The notes under the pieces were generated by a model. That model saw only the letters and a program-made list of their open reading frames with translations. It made no database searches and was not told the origin of the DNA. The position numbers were made by a program, and so were the translations under genes. Below are positions 55,098-64,000 of a DNA stretch of 64,000 bases, one piece after another (within the stretch, counting starts at the first letter, position 1; each line of letters begins with the position of its first letter). Source of the stretch: Pantoea sp. SOD02 (GTDB taxonomy: Bacteria; Pseudomonadota; Gammaproteobacteria; Enterobacterales; Enterobacteriaceae); NCBI RefSeq assembly GCF_024707505.1, contig NZ_CP102604.1, positions 1,550,001 to 1,614,000 of the forward strand, read 5' to 3'.

Positions 55098-57299
55098 ATG
55101 CGCGCTATGCCTTTCAATCCCGGACTGAAACCGACGCTGTTGGCCGTTATGGTCAGCGCCGGTTGTTTGCCAGTGATGGCTGCTACCACCAACACCACAA
55201 CTCAAACCAACGCGAAAAATGAGCAGCAGACGCTGACCGTGACCGCGACACCACAAACCGATTTCAAACCAGGCGGCGACGATCTGGTACCAGCGTTCCT
55301 TGATGGCCAGGTTGCGCACGGCGGCCGTCTCGGCATGCTGGGTGAGCAAAACGCCATGGACGTGCCGTTCAACGTCATCGGTTTTACCTCGAAAATGATT
55401 CAGGACCAGCAGGCGCAAACCATCGGTGATGTGGTGCGTAACGATGCTGGCGTGCAGAATCTGAAAGGCTACGGCAACTTTGCCGAGAGCTATCGCATTC
55501 GTGGCTTCAAACTGGATGGCGATGCCATGACTTACGGCGGCCTGGCCGGTATCGTGCCGCGTCAGGTGATGGATGCCTCGCTAATCGATCGCGTGGAGAT
55601 CTTCAAAGGCGCTAACGCCTTGCTGAATGGTTCGGCGGAAAGCGGCGTCGGCGGCATGATTAACCTTGAGCCGAAGCACGCTGATGATACGCCACTGACG
55701 CGCATCGGTGTGGATTACACTTCCGGTTCACAAGTGGGCGGCACCGCCGATATCGGCCGTCGTTTTGGCGACAATAACCAGTTTGGTGTGCGTCTGAATG
55801 CGGTTAACCGCGAAGGCGGCACTGAGGTGGATGGCGAGAAGAAACGCACCACCGCTGCGTCACTCGGCCTGGATTATCGTGGCGATCGTCTGCGTACGTC
55901 GCTCGACGTCGGCTACCAGAAAAAGACCTTCCACGATGCGCGTAACGGCATCAACATCAGCGGCATCGATTTCATTCCTGATGTGCCGTCCAACTCGAAA
56001 AACTACAGCCAGAATTGGGTGTTCAGCGATATCGAGTCGGAGTTTGGTCTGGCGAAAGCCGAATACGATCTCACCGATCAGTGGACCGCCTATGCGGGCC
56101 TCGGCGCGCAGCACACCCATGAAGTGGGCAACTACGGCATTCCGAAGATCCTCGATAGCGCTGGCAACGCCACCATTGGCCGCTTCCGCACCAATCGCGT
56201 GCAGGACAACATGAGCGGCATGGTTGGTCTGCGTGGTGATTTCACCACCGGTCCAGTGACGCATAAAGTGAACTTCGGCTATTCAGCGATGACCGCGAAT
56301 GCGAAAAACAGCTATCGCATGTCGTCGGGCAACGATGCCAATGTGAACATTTATAATCCGCAGGATGTGGCCGAACCGGATAGCGTGTTTGCTGGTGGCG
56401 CTAAGTTCAGCGATCCACTGACCACGTACCGTTCACGTTCGCAGGGCTACCTGCTGAGCGATACGCTGGGCTTCTTTGATGACACCTTGCTGGCAACTGT
56501 CGGCGCGCGTCATCAGAAGGTGGTGGTGCGTAACTACGGTTATGACGGCGCAGAAGATACCGCGACACGTTTCGACAGCAGCCGTTGGTTGCCAGCGTAC
56601 GGGTTGCTGTATAAAGCCACGCAAAATATCTCGCTGTATGCCAACCATACCGAATCGCTGACGCCGGGCACCGCCGCGCCGTTTACCGCCACCAACTACG
56701 GTAGCGTGACCGGCATCGTGCACGCGAAGCAGAACGAAGTGGGTGTCAAAGCGGACTTTGGCCGCGTTGGCGGATCGCTGGCGCTGTTTGAAATCAAACA
56801 GCCGGTTGGCGTGCTGAACAATTCAGTTTACCAACTGAATGGCGAGCAGCGTAACCGTGGCGTGGAGCTGAACGTATTCGGTGAGCCGGTGCTGGGCCTG
56901 CGTCTCAACAGCAGCGCCACCTGGATCGATCCGGATATGACCAAAACCGGTGACAGCGATCAGAATGGCAAAAACGCTATTGGCGTTCCGCGCTTTACTG
57001 CGGCGCTGGGTGCGGAGTATGACATCAAGCCGGTGGACGGTTTGACTGCCACGGCATTGCTGAACTACACCGGTTCGCAATACGCTGACCTGGCAAACAA
57101 CATGAAGCTGGATGATTACACCACGCTGGATTTGGGTCTGCGTTACCGCATGAAGGTTAACCAGAACGATATGGTGTGGCGCGTGGGCGTGGATAACGTC
57201 ACCAATGAGAAATATTGGGCCAACGTCGATGACAGCGGCACCTATTTGTCTCAGGGTGAACCGCGTACGGTGAAGGTTTCACTGAGCTACGATTTCTAA
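55098..57299 (+). CDS. TonB-dependent siderophore receptor
   Basis: 733 residues from the ATG at 55098 with AGGGGA just upstream; the open frame from 55065 starts in the Fur box. Signal peptide ending PVMA near residue 29; TonB-box-like QTLTVTATPQ; plug domain (about 80-190) with QTIGDVVRNDAGVQ, RIRGFKLDGDAM, RVEIFKGANALLNG; then a 22-strand barrel ending VKVSLSYDF. It resembles ferrichrome-type receptors such as FcuA, but the ligand is not certain. No siderophore operon is adjacent. Confidence 0.88.
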   Translation: MRAMPFNPGLKPTLLAVMVSAGCLPVMAATTNTTTQTNAKNEQQTLTVTATPQTDFKPGGDDLVPAFLDGQVAHGGRLGMLGEQNAMDVPFNVIGFTSKMIQDQQAQTIGDVVRNDAGVQNLKGYGNFAESYRIRGFKLDGDAMTYGGLAGIVPRQVMDASLIDRVEIFKGANALLNGSAESGVGGMINLEPKHADDTPLTRIGVDYTSGSQVGGTADIGRRFGDNNQFGVRLNAVNREGGTEVDGEKKRTTAASLGLDYRGDRLRTSLDVGYQKKTFHDARNGINISGIDFIPDVPSNSKNYSQNWVFSDIESEFGLAKAEYDLTDQWTAYAGLGAQHTHEVGNYGIPKILDSAGNATIGRFRTNRVQDNMSGMVGLRGDFTTGPVTHKVNFGYSAMTANAKNSYRMSSGNDANVNIYNPQDVAEPDSVFAGGAKFSDPLTTYRSRSQGYLLSDTLGFFDDTLLATVGARHQKVVVRNYGYDGAEDTATRFDSSRWLPAYGLLYKATQNISLYANHTESLTPGTAAPFTATNYGSVTGIVHAKQNEVGVKADFGRVGGSLALFEIKQPVGVLNNSVYQLNGEQRNRGVELNVFGEPVLGLRLNSSATWIDPDMTKTGDSDQNGKNAIGVPRFTAALGAEYDIKPVDGLTATALLNYTGSQYADLANNMKLDDYTTLDLGLRYRMKVNQNDMVWRVGVDNVTNEKYWANVDDSGTYLSQGEPRTVKVSLSYDF

Positions 57300-57309
57300 T
57301 CTGTTCTTC

Positions 57310-57336
57310 ACGGGGCGCTTGCGCCCCGTTATTTTT
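57310..57336 (+). terminator. Terminator of the siderophore receptor gene
   Basis: Perfect 9-bp stem ACGGGGCGC / GCGCCCCGT with TT loop, then TATTTTTT. Confidence 0.85.
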
Positions 57337-57428
57337 TCCGCAAGAAATAATCCTGTAACTTAGAGCACATTGCATTACACTCTGAGCGGCAATCCTGCAC
57401 GAAAACTCGCCTTTATTTTTGAGTCATC

Positions 57429-57572
57429 ATGAGTTCACCTGCACCACCAGACGACCACGACGAACCTTATCGGCAGCCGCTCGACGACGCGCTCTTCGCT
57501 ATTGTGGTACTTGCAGTCACTTCGGTTACGCTTATAATCTTCGTCCTGATGATTACGCTGTGGATGAGTTAA
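57429..57572 (+). CDS. Tiny single-TM protein (47 aa)
   Basis: Not recognised. 47 residues: a Pro/Asp-rich N-terminus (MSSPAPPDDHDEPYRQPLDD) and one long hydrophobic segment (residues 22-45, ALFAIVVLAVTSVTLIIFVL). Negative N-terminus and no following charge. No clear ribosome site, so expression is uncertain. It is followed 39 bases later by another small membrane-protein gene. Confidence 0.5.
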   Translation: MSSPAPPDDHDEPYRQPLDDALFAIVVLAVTSVTLIIFVLMITLWMS

Positions 57573-57611
57573 GGTCAGCACCGGGAAAAGGAAGCCTGCA
57601 AGGAGATGTCG

Positions 57612-57785
57612 ATGGAATCCAGAGATGACAAACTGATCGCCATAATTGGCCTGCTCTCCGCCTGTCTAATTGGCGTGGTATTTCTCTTCACTATGACCTG
57701 GCTCACCGACGTACGTCATCCGGCTGATCCTTCACTTGATGTGCAAACCTGTCCGCAAAAACCAACCACCACGCAACAGTCTTAG
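57612..57785 (+). CDS. Tiny single-TM protein (57 aa)
   Basis: Not recognised. 57 residues from the ATG at 57612, which has a strong AAGGAG 6 bases upstream. MESRDDK, then one TM segment (LIAIIGLLSACLIGVVFLFT), then a polar tail with one Cys and TTTQQS. Its stop overlaps the stop of the convergent glycoside hydrolase by 4 bases. The good ribosome site makes it more likely to be real than its upstream neighbour. Confidence 0.6.
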   Translation: MESRDDKLIAIIGLLSACLIGVVFLFTMTWLTDVRHPADPSLDVQTCPQKPTTTQQS

Positions 57786-58930
57786 CTTTTTGTCTGCCAG
57801 TTCTGCCACTTAATCTGTTGACTGCGCAACTCCAGCGCCAGCGCCTCATGCAAGGTGCGATTGCCATTGGGATCGCCGAGGCCGAACAGCGCGCCCGGTG
57901 AACGCCGATCGTCGGCCCACGCTGGATATTCCACCACCGGATAGAGCGAAATTCCTTCCAGCGCCACACCCTGATCCAGCGCCAGACGCGCTTCTTCACT
58001 TATGTGACGCAGCCAGGGCGCACGCGCATCACCTTCAGCGCCGGTTTCAGCCAAAATCATCGGGCGCTGATAGCGTTGCCAGCACTGCATTAATAAACGG
58101 TGCAGCGGTTGCCGCGTTGGATGGTCGAGCGGAATGGTTTCGCCTGAGAAAAACCAGTGATTGTCGGGATAGTAATTGAGACCCAGAATATCGAGAAAAT
58201 CCGCGCGACCGCCCAGTTCCGGCGCATCGCGTCCGCCAATCCAATCCCAGGCCTCAAATTGCGCCTGATGCTGCGCGTCGGCGTAGGGTTTGCTGTCGGG
58301 ATTCTCAGGATCTGTCGCCACCTGCACCAGCGGATCGGTCAGCACAAAACGGGCATCGGGATAGACTTCGCGGATGGCGTGCATCGCCGCCAGCGAGGCG
58401 CGCACCAGTTGGCGCTTCAGCTCGCGACCGCGATCGCTGGCGTAGGGATCGAGCCAGGAAACGTCCGCGCCGGCCCACGACCAAAATGAGATTTGGTTAA
58501 TCGGCGTGAAAAAGGGCTGTTCGATGCCTTCATCGCGCATCAGTTGCGCCATCGCGCGGGCGAAGCGTTCGAAGTGATCGACAAAGCTGGCTTTCCAGAT
58601 ATCCAGGTGATCGGGATAGCCAAAGTGCGCCAGCTCCCAGATAATCTGCATGTCGTGACGCGCAGCGGCATGCACCATCGGCAGAAAGGTGCGCCAGTCA
58701 TATGTGTTGGGCACGGCTTCAATCAGATGCCAGCGAGCGCCATCACGCGCGGTGTGCAAACCTTCTTGCGCTAACGCGGCATAATCTTTTTCCAGCAGCA
58801 TATCGTGGCCGCTGCTGATCACCATATCGAGCCGACGTCCGCCTGCACGACAGGCGGTTGAACAGGGAAAACTGCCCTGAAAGAAACTGCGGAACAGCTG
58901 AGGGTGATGGCGCAGGGATTGCTGAGTCAT
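57782..58930 (-). CDS. Clan GH-A type glycoside hydrolase, family uncertain
   Basis: 382 residues. A (beta/alpha)8 barrel pattern with GH1-like features: IIWELAHFGYPDHLDIW, FTPINQISFWSWAGADVSW and MILAETGAEGD, with Glu295 as likely nucleophile. At the expected acid/base position the usual Asn-Glu is Asn145-Gln146 (codon CAA at 58493-58495). No signal peptide, so cytosolic. Known GH1 enzymes with Gln at this site include plant myrosinases. Function may be hydrolysis of unusual substrates or a non-hydrolytic role. Divergent from clsC. Confidence 0.75.
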   Translation of the reverse strand: MTQQSLRHHPQLFRSFFQGSFPCSTACRAGGRRLDMVISSGHDMLLEKDYAALAQEGLHTARDGARWHLIEAVPNTYDWRTFLPMVHAAARHDMQIIWELAHFGYPDHLDIWKASFVDHFERFARAMAQLMRDEGIEQPFFTPINQISFWSWAGADVSWLDPYASDRGRELKRQLVRASLAAMHAIREVYPDARFVLTDPLVQVATDPENPDSKPYADAQHQAQFEAWDWIGGRDAPELGGRADFLDILGLNYYPDNHWFFSGETIPLDHPTRQPLHRLLMQCWQRYQRPMILAETGAEGDARAPWLRHISEEARLALDQGVALEGISLYPVVEYPAWADDRRSPGALFGLGDPNGNRTLHEALALELRSQQIKWQNWQTKS

Positions 58931-59090
58931 AATCCTCTCCTCACGGTGAACGCCGGATGCAGAATGCAGAACGCCTGGCTAAGTCTAGACTAAATTGACG
59001 GTGCGCCATCGGGCAGAAAAGGAAGCCTCCGATTGCTTGTTAGCGCATTGATACCAACAATAATAGGTCCACAGCTTTCAGGGATTCACT

Positions 59091-60554
59091 ATGAGTGAAG
59101 CAGCAACTTCTTTGCCGCCTGAGGAACATTCGGGCAACGGGCTGAAACCGAGTGTTGAGGCGCGTTGCGCGCGGCATCCGGGCATGAGCGGCATTCATCC
59201 GCTTAACGATGGATTGGACGCTTTTGCTGCGCGCTATCAGATGATGAGCATGGCGCAGCACAGCATTGATGTGCAGTACTACATTTGGCACAACGACATG
59301 TCCGGCCGCTTACTGTTTAGCGCACTACTGGATGCCGCCGAGCGCGGGGTGAAGGTGCGACTGCTGCTGGATGACAACAACACGCCGGGTTTGGATGAAA
59401 CGCTGGCGGAACTCGATCGCCACGCCAATATCGCCGTACGTCTGTTCAATCCGTTCTCGTTCCGCACCTTGCGCGCGCTCGGTTATCTCACCGATTTTTC
59501 CCGCCTCAATCGGCGGATGCACAATAAAAGTTTGACGGTGGATGGCGCGGCGACGCTGGTGGGCGGGCGCAATATCGGCGACGAATATTTTGGTACCGGC
59601 GATGAGCCGCTGTTTACCGATCTCGATGTGCTGGCGATTGGTCCGGTGGTGGACGAAGTGACACAGGATTTCGAACGCTACTGGCGCAGTAAAGCCGTTT
59701 CGCCGCTGCGCAAGGTGGTTGACGTGAGCGGCGATGCGCATCAGGCGGTGCGCTTGCCGCAAGAGTGGCAGCAGAGTGAAGCGGTAGAGCGCTATCTGGC
59801 GCGGCTGGAGCATTCATCGTTTATCAGCCAGATGGAGCAGGGCGAGCTGGAGATGACGTGGGCGGAATCGCGCCTGCTGAGCGACGATCCGCGTAAAGGG
59901 CTCGGCAAAGCAAAACGCCGCAGTTTGCTGCCTCAGCGCATGCTGGAAGTGATTGGCACGCCGCAGCAGCAGTTCGATATTATCTCGGCCTATTTTGTCC
60001 CGACGCGTGCTGGCGTGGCGCAGCTGCTGGCGTTGAAGCGGCGCGGGGTGAAGATTGCGATACTCACCAATTCGCTGGCGGCGAATGACGTCACGGTGGT
60101 GCATGCCGGTTATGCGCGCTGGCGCAAAAAACTGCTGCGCCACGGTATCGCGTTGTATGAACTGAAGCCGCAGGATAATCCGCAAAGCGCGCCACACGAT
60201 CGCGGCATCACCGGTAATTCGGGTTCCAGTTTGCATGCCAAAACCTTCACCGTCGACAATCGCAAAGTGTTTATCGGCTCGTTTAACTTCGATCCGCGTT
60301 CCGCCATGCTAAACACCGAAATGGGTTTGGTGATTGAGAGTGAAACCCTGGCGCAGCAAACCCATCAGCGCTTTATTGCCGGGATGCGCGATCGCGCCTG
60401 GACGCTGCGTCTGGATAAGTGGGGACGCGTCAATTGGGTGGAGTTTGCGAACGAGCAGGGCGAAGTGGTGCATAAACACGAACCGCAGTGCACGCTGCTG
60501 CAGCGCTTGCTGGTGCGTTTGGTGTGGCGTTTGCCGGTTGAGTGGTTGTTATAA
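59091..60554 (+). CDS. clsC: Cardiolipin synthase C (phospholipase D family)
   Basis: 487 residues with two HKD motifs: HNKSLTVDGAATLVGGRN and HAKTFTVDNRKVFIGSFNFD, as in ClsC/YmdC. Makes cardiolipin from phosphatidylglycerol and phosphatidylethanolamine. The E. coli partner YmdB is not upstream here. opgC follows convergently, as part of the conserved ymdC-opgCGH region. Confidence 0.92.
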   Translation: MSEAATSLPPEEHSGNGLKPSVEARCARHPGMSGIHPLNDGLDAFAARYQMMSMAQHSIDVQYYIWHNDMSGRLLFSALLDAAERGVKVRLLLDDNNTPGLDETLAELDRHANIAVRLFNPFSFRTLRALGYLTDFSRLNRRMHNKSLTVDGAATLVGGRNIGDEYFGTGDEPLFTDLDVLAIGPVVDEVTQDFERYWRSKAVSPLRKVVDVSGDAHQAVRLPQEWQQSEAVERYLARLEHSSFISQMEQGELEMTWAESRLLSDDPRKGLGKAKRRSLLPQRMLEVIGTPQQQFDIISAYFVPTRAGVAQLLALKRRGVKIAILTNSLAANDVTVVHAGYARWRKKLLRHGIALYELKPQDNPQSAPHDRGITGNSGSSLHAKTFTVDNRKVFIGSFNFDPRSAMLNTEMGLVIESETLAQQTHQRFIAGMRDRAWTLRLDKWGRVNWVEFANEQGEVVHKHEPQCTLLQRLLVRLVWRLPVEWLL

Positions 60555-60557
60555 TTT

Positions 60558-60579
60558 GGGTCACCATAAATGGTGACCC
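60558..60579. repeat. Solo hairpin of the MITE-end type
   Basis: GGGTCACCAT-AA-ATGGTGACCC, perfect 10-bp arms, followed by CTACAAAA. Same plan as the ends of the two MITE-like elements. It lies 4 bases after clsC. Confidence 0.65.
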
Positions 60580-60595
60580 TACAAAAGTTGGGCCC

Positions 60596-60633
60596 GGTTT
60601 TCCAGGTGCGCATTTATGCGCACCTGGAAAACC
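60596..60633. repeat. 38-bp perfect palindrome between clsC and opgC
   Basis: Two 18-base arms (60596-60613 and 60616-60633) separated by TT; the core GTGCGCAT-TT-ATGCGCAC resembles the neighbouring hairpin plan. It probably works as a bidirectional terminator or is an element end. Confidence 0.7.
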
Positions 60634-60668
60634 AGGCATTTCTGGCTTGAGTCTGCTGCGTTAACCGA

Positions 60669-61799
60669 TTATTTCTTTTGCTGCTGCGGCTTACCGGAGA
60701 ACAGGAAGCGCAGCAGCGGAATGCGCAGATGGATTTCATACAGCGTAAACGCCACGCCAAACACCATCAACAAGCCGACAAAGAAACCGAGCGTGTCGCT
60801 ACCGATGTGCGGCGTGATGTAGATGCCGTACAAAATGGTCAGCGGATGGTGCACCAGATAGATAAACAGCGAAGCATTCACCAGATACATAATGCGCGGC
60901 GAATGGCTGTTCAGCAGCTTGTGCCCGAAGCTAAAACAGACGTTTAGCATGCACAAACCCATCAGCGTCGAAATAATCATATCGATCTCGTACAGCCAAC
61001 CTTCACCGCTGCTGTAACGCTGATTCAGGCTGTAAGCGATAAATACCGCGATAGCGCCAAAGCACATCACCGGATTAAAGCGTACAAACAGCGCCTTCAG
61101 CGCCTGATGCTTCCAGCTCAGCGCGCCCAGCATAAAGAACGGCAGGAACATCAGCATTTGCATCACGGCAATGCTGAACAGGCCATCGGCAAAAACGGCC
61201 GGGACGAAATAAAACAGCACGCGGCGGAAGGCGCACCAAATCAACGCATAAATCAGCAGCGCCAGCGTCAGTTTACCCCAGCCAATTTGCTGATAATTGA
61301 TGCTGCGCTGCTGCTTGTTTAGCCAGCGAAACGCCACCATACCCAGCGTGGTCAAAATCACCAGTACCAGTAAAAACCACAGATGCGAGATCAACTCCCA
61401 CATCAGCGTGTTGTACTTGTCGTACAGCGAGAAACTGCTCCAGTCGCCGATTTTATCGGTGAGATTTTTAGTGATGAAAAACTGTGGCAGCGTAATCAGC
61501 GGAACGGCGGTCAACATCGGGATACCGACACGCTCCAGACGCACTTTCAACCAGCGTTGCGGCTGGTAGCGTAAGTAGAGCATGTAGGAAAAATAGCCTG
61601 AGATAACAAAGAACACCTGCATGCGGAAGGCGTGAATAAAGTCATTCAACACCGTCAACCACATCGATGCGTCATGGCTGTTCACAGCCCATTTTTGCGT
61701 GGAGTAAATCAGGGAGACGTGAAAAGGCACGCCTAATAACATTAAATATGCGCGAATCGAATCGAGGAAATATTCACGTTCGGGTTTTGCTGAACTCAT
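60669..61799 (-). CDS. opgC: Glucans biosynthesis protein C (acyltransferase 3 family)
   Basis: 376 residues, ten hydrophobic segments. REYFLDSIRAYLMLLGVPFHVSLIY (with the conserved His), FFVISGYFSYML and LFIYLVHHPLTILYG match E. coli OpgC. Adds succinyl groups to osmoregulated periplasmic glucans. Divergent from opgG. Confidence 0.94.
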   Translation of the reverse strand: MSSAKPEREYFLDSIRAYLMLLGVPFHVSLIYSTQKWAVNSHDASMWLTVLNDFIHAFRMQVFFVISGYFSYMLYLRYQPQRWLKVRLERVGIPMLTAVPLITLPQFFITKNLTDKIGDWSSFSLYDKYNTLMWELISHLWFLLVLVILTTLGMVAFRWLNKQQRSINYQQIGWGKLTLALLIYALIWCAFRRVLFYFVPAVFADGLFSIAVMQMLMFLPFFMLGALSWKHQALKALFVRFNPVMCFGAIAVFIAYSLNQRYSSGEGWLYEIDMIISTLMGLCMLNVCFSFGHKLLNSHSPRIMYLVNASLFIYLVHHPLTILYGIYITPHIGSDTLGFFVGLLMVFGVAFTLYEIHLRIPLLRFLFSGKPQQQKK

Positions 61800-62047
61800 A
61801 ATCTTCCAATAGTCAGTTTACTTGCCGGTTTCACCCTGAAACCGGATTATGCCGAAGGAAAATTCTACCGGCTGTAAACAGGGTATACTATCAGGTGAAT
61901 CTGTATGTGATTTTGCGGGGTTTAATTATCCTAAAAGCACACTTTCAGCTTACAAATCAGCGGAACAATCTATTACATACGCTGTCGGAAAACCGAATAA
62001 TCCTTTAAGATAATCGGGTTTGATCTAAGCACACGAAAGGGGGGGAT

Positions 62048-63613
62048 GTGCTGAATAATGTGAATAATAAAGTGGGACTGGTAAAGATGCGCTGGGTAGG
62101 CGCGGCAGTTCTGCTGGCTATGTATGCCAACAATAGTTGGGCGTTTAACATTGATGATGTTGCAAAACAAGCCAAGGCGTTGGCAGGGAAAAGTTTCGAA
62201 GCGCCAAAAAGCAATTTACCCTCTCAGTTTCGTGAAATGAAGTTTGCTGACTATCAGCAGATCCAGTTTAACCACGACAAAGCTTATTGGGGCAAACTGC
62301 GCACGCCGTTTAAGCTTGAGTTCTATCATCAGGGCATGTATTTCGATACGCCGGTGAAAATTAACGAAGTGACGGCGTCTTCAGTACGTGAAATTAAATA
62401 TAACCCTGACTACTTCAATTTCGGCAACGTAAAACACGATGCTGATTCAGTCAAAAACCTCGGCTTTGCTGGGTTTAAGGTGTTGTATCCTTTAAATAAA
62501 AAGGGCAAAGACGACGAGATCACCAGCTTCCTCGGTGCCAGCTATTTCCGTGTGATTGGCGAAGGCCAGGTGTACGGTCTTTCGGCGCGCGGTCTGGCGA
62601 TTGACACTGCCTTGCCGTCCGGCGAAGAGTTCCCGCGCTTTAAAGAGTTCTGGATTGAACGTCCAAAACCGCAGGACAAACAGCTGGTGATTTATGCGCT
62701 GCTGGATTCACCACGTGCGTCCGGTGCCTATCGCTTCATCATCAAACCGGGCAAAGAATCGACGGTTGATGTGCAATCTAAAGTTTACCTGCGTGATAAC
62801 GTCGGCAAACTGGGCGTTGCGCCGTTGACCAGTATGTTCCTGTTTGGTGCTAACCAGCCTTCGCCGGTGACTAACTTCCGTTCAGAGCTGCACGATTCGA
62901 ATGGTCTTTCGATTCATGCTGGCAACGGTGAATGGATTTGGCGTCCGCTGAATAACCCGAAACATCTGGCGGTCAGCACCTTTACCGTTGAAAACCCGAA
63001 AGGCTTTGGCCTGCTGCAGCGCACGCGCGATTTCAGCCGCTTCCAGGATCTCGACGATCGCTACGATCTGCGCCCAAGTGGCTGGGTTGAGCCGCAGGGT
63101 GATTGGGGCAAAGGTCGCGTTGAGCTGGTAGAGATTCCAACCGCGGATGAAACCAACGACAACATCGTTGCGTTCTGGACGCCGGAAAAACTGCCTGAGC
63201 CAGGCAAAGAGATGAACTTCCAGTATCGTCTGCACTTCACCCGTGACGAGAATCAGCTGCACTCCGACGATATCGCCTGGGTGAAAGACACGCTGCGCTC
63301 TGCCGGTGATGTGAAGCAGTCGAATCTGGTACGTCAACCTGATGGTTCTATCGCCTTCACCGTGGATTTCGTTGGCAAAGCGATGAGCAAGCTGCCGGAA
63401 GATACGCAAGTGGCACCGCAGGTGAGCGTGGGTAATAACGCTGACGTGGTTGAGCAGAGTGTGCGCTACAACCCGGTGACCAAAGGCTGGCGTCTGGTGT
63501 TGCGTCTGCGTGTGAAAGATAACAAGCAGCCGACTGAGATGCGTGCGGCGCTGGTGAGCGGCGACAAGACATTGACGGAAACCTGGAGCTATCAGCTACC
63601 TGCCAATGAATAA
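62048..63613 (+). CDS. opgG: Glucans biosynthesis protein G
   Basis: 521 residues from a GTG with a very strong AAAGGGGGG site; later in-frame GTG/ATG codons at 62060, 62072 and 62087 are possible and would give lengths nearer E. coli (511). Signal peptide ending NNSWA. The body ([46 protein letters not shown]) is nearly the E. coli protein. Periplasmic step in osmoregulated glucan synthesis. Overlaps opgH by 8 bases. Confidence 0.94.
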   Translation: MLNNVNNKVGLVKMRWVGAAVLLAMYANNSWAFNIDDVAKQAKALAGKSFEAPKSNLPSQFREMKFADYQQIQFNHDKAYWGKLRTPFKLEFYHQGMYFDTPVKINEVTASSVREIKYNPDYFNFGNVKHDADSVKNLGFAGFKVLYPLNKKGKDDEITSFLGASYFRVIGEGQVYGLSARGLAIDTALPSGEEFPRFKEFWIERPKPQDKQLVIYALLDSPRASGAYRFIIKPGKESTVDVQSKVYLRDNVGKLGVAPLTSMFLFGANQPSPVTNFRSELHDSNGLSIHAGNGEWIWRPLNNPKHLAVSTFTVENPKGFGLLQRTRDFSRFQDLDDRYDLRPSGWVEPQGDWGKGRVELVEIPTADETNDNIVAFWTPEKLPEPGKEMNFQYRLHFTRDENQLHSDDIAWVKDTLRSAGDVKQSNLVRQPDGSIAFTVDFVGKAMSKLPEDTQVAPQVSVGNNADVVEQSVRYNPVTKGWRLVLRLRVKDNKQPTEMRAALVSGDKTLTETWSYQLPANE

Positions 63614-64000
63614 ATCGATATTTCTACCTCAATCTTACGTGGAGGCTCTGCCGCTTGATGCGGCAGGGCGCGCCCGTCTGAGCGATTCGCTACAGAATGC
63701 GCAGGCGTTCCACGCTATTCATACGTCGCTGGGGCAGGATAACGCCGCCAGCGAGCGCCCGGATGATGCGCCGCTGAAATCGGTGTCATCCCGTGTGCAA
63801 ATGGCCTGGCCGGACTCACTTGCGGATGGTCAGCAGCTCAGCAAGGATTATCTCGACCGCACCACACTCAAGGCGATGCCGAAAGTGAAGCGTTCGCTGA
63901 TGTTCCCGGAGATCTGGCGTACCAACCCGATTGCGCGCGCCTGGGATTCCCTGCGCGGCCAGAAATCCAATCCGCGTTATGCCACCGTTGAAGAGCAGAA
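63606..64000 (+). CDS. opgH: Glucans biosynthesis glucosyltransferase H, N-terminal part
   Basis: Cut by the window end; 131 residues are visible from the ATG at 63606. The sequence [48 protein letters not shown] matches the cytoplasmic N-terminus of OpgH, the inner-membrane glucosyltransferase that makes the glucan backbone and also senses UDP-glucose for cell division. Pairs with opgG as in E. coli. Confidence 0.93.
   Translation, partial: MNKSIFLPQSYVEALPLDAAGRARLSDSLQNAQAFHAIHTSLGQDNAASERPDDAPLKSVSSRVQMAWPDSLADGQQLSKDYLDRTTLKAMPKVKRSLMFPEIWRTNPIARAWDSLRGQKSNPRYATVEEQ

Overview
The window is a chromosomal segment of a member of the Enterobacterales, most likely Erwiniaceae (Pantoea/Erwinia type). 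Gene order and protein similarity follow Escherichia coli closely over several blocks. The accessory content (an acyl-homoserine-lactone synthase beside sdiA, an aryl polyene cluster, plant-associate style transporters) fits Pantoea or Erwinia better than E. coli. No prophage, transposase, CRISPR array or resistance island was seen.

Left part (1-22.9 kb). The order sxy(end)-yccS-yccF-helD-mgsA-yccT-yccU-hspQ-rlmI-acyP-tusE-yccA-tRNA-Ser is that of E. coli, but with two tandem tRNA-Ser genes. It continues as agp-(aldehyde dehydrogenase)-yccJ-wrbA-ymdF-(EamA transporter)-rutG-F-D-C-B-A / rutR. The Rut pyrimidine-degradation operon lacks rutE, and Agp carries a long Ala/Lys-rich tail.

Middle part (22.9-40.8 kb). 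A MITE-like repeat is followed by cycA, an extensin-family gene, a DUF4396 gene and then sdiA-phzI-yecF-uvrY-uvrC-pgsA-tRNA Gly/Cys/Leu, which E. coli carries elsewhere on its chromosome. sdiA and the AHL synthase form a complete quorum-sensing pair with a perfect 20-bp lux-box-like palindrome between them. Then come a tiny lipoprotein, a SulP transporter, a YmgB/AriR-family regulator, a marR-MFS-HlyD-OMF efflux operon and a lipoprotein.

Right part (40.9-64 kb). Sixteen tightly overlapping genes (40974-54384) form an aryl polyene (APE) pigment operon, apeC to apeR: two carrier proteins, three ketosynthase-fold proteins, ketoreductase, two dehydratases, acyl-ACP ligase, acyl- and glycosyltransferases, thioesterase, LolA-like protein, MMPL exporter and lipoprotein. 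A second, inverted MITE-like copy follows. Then come a Fur-boxed TonB siderophore receptor, two tiny membrane-protein genes, a clan GH-A type hydrolase with Gln at the expected acid/base Glu, clsC, opgC and opgG-opgH (cut by the window end).
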